Shown here: positions 5,673-5,703 of the stretch, one piece after another | How positions within the stretch are numbered: the stretch's first letter is position 1 | Layout: every line of letters starts with the position of its first letter | From: Chloroflexota bacterium | GTDB taxonomy: Bacteria; Chloroflexota; Anaerolineae; B4-G1; SLSP01 | Direction of reading: 5' to 3' | NCBI GenBank assembly: GCA_012798275.1 | Contig: JAAZNO010000656.1 | Location: 1-5,703, forward strand | DNA: 5,703 nucleotides | Translations under genes and position numbers: made by a program | The notes under the pieces: generated by a model | What the model was told of the DNA's origin: nothing | The model's database searches: none | Seen by the model: the letters and a program-made list of their open reading frames with translations, nothing else

Positions 5673-5703
5673 AGAGACGCCAGGTGCTGGCGCACATCAT
5701 CCA
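5664..5703 (+). repeat. 40-bp direct repeat, second copy (reaches window edge)
   Basis: Perfect match to 5473-5512 at a spacing of 191 bp, with the same hairpin (5678-5692). The identity is cut off by the end of the window, so the true repeat may be longer and may belong to a tandem array of about 191-bp units. Confidence 0.85.

Larger units (their letters stand above)
5393..5703. other. Gene-free region downstream of uxaC
   Basis: No coding region is supported. After a short unique stretch (5393-5416) without a convincing terminator, the whole region is repeats: an octamer array, a 40-bp direct repeat, a copy of the dispersed element, and the second 40-bp repeat at the window edge. Confidence 0.75.

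Noticed and set aside
5473..5703. Possible CRISPR array from the 40-bp repeats
   Set aside because: Only two repeats, 191 bp apart, with the intervening sequence itself a copy of a dispersed element; no uniform short spacers.

Overview
The window is GC-rich bacterial DNA with dense genes, good Shine-Dalgarno sites and gaps filled with short degenerate repeats. It holds four complete genes of central and uronate sugar metabolism and the first 25 codons of a fifth. The repeat style in the gaps (12-bp AAATTCGTGTTC units, 8-bp ACGTGGGC units, 7-bp GTGAGNN units) resembles what I remember from Chloroflexota, especially Anaerolineae and Caldilineae. That placement is an inference from memory, at moderate to low confidence.

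Layout. Four genes run leftward (minus strand). Reading from the middle of the window they are: a PfkB-family sugar kinase, most likely 2-keto-3-deoxygluconate kinase (kdgK, 2508-3590); methylglyoxal synthase (mgsA, 1900-2466); glucose-6-phosphate isomerase (pgi, 193-1842); and the start of a PHP-domain gene that looks like DNA polymerase III alpha subunit (1-77). The kdgK-mgsA gap is 41 bp and the mgsA-pgi gap is 57 bp, so these three are probably one operon. The polymerase gene has no clear ribosome-binding site but has a TATAAC box 7 nt before its ATG, so it may be separately transcribed as a leaderless message. Uronate isomerase (uxaC, 4013-5392) is divergent from kdgK, across a 422-bp gene-free gap.

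Metabolic reading. UxaC opens glucuronate or galacturonate catabolism. KdgK makes KDPG, the last phosphorylated intermediate before aldolase cleavage to pyruvate and glyceraldehyde-3-phosphate. Pgi links fructose-6-phosphate and glucose-6-phosphate. MgsA drains dihydroxyacetone phosphate to methylglyoxal. Together they suggest a sugar-acid utilisation locus with a triose-phosphate overflow valve in the same transcript. The oxidoreductases, dehydratases and KDPG aldolase of the pathway are not in the window.

Noncoding DNA. The most notable content lies in the two gaps flanking uxaC. Each carries a copy of one dispersed element of about 160-230 bp. The copy before uxaC has four tandem 12-bp units where the downstream copy has one, and it ends right at the uxaC ribosome-binding site. 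A 40-bp perfect direct repeat with an internal hairpin recurs at a 191-bp spacing and runs into the right edge of the window, so a longer array may continue outside. I found no RNA gene, insertion sequence, transposase or CRISPR array.
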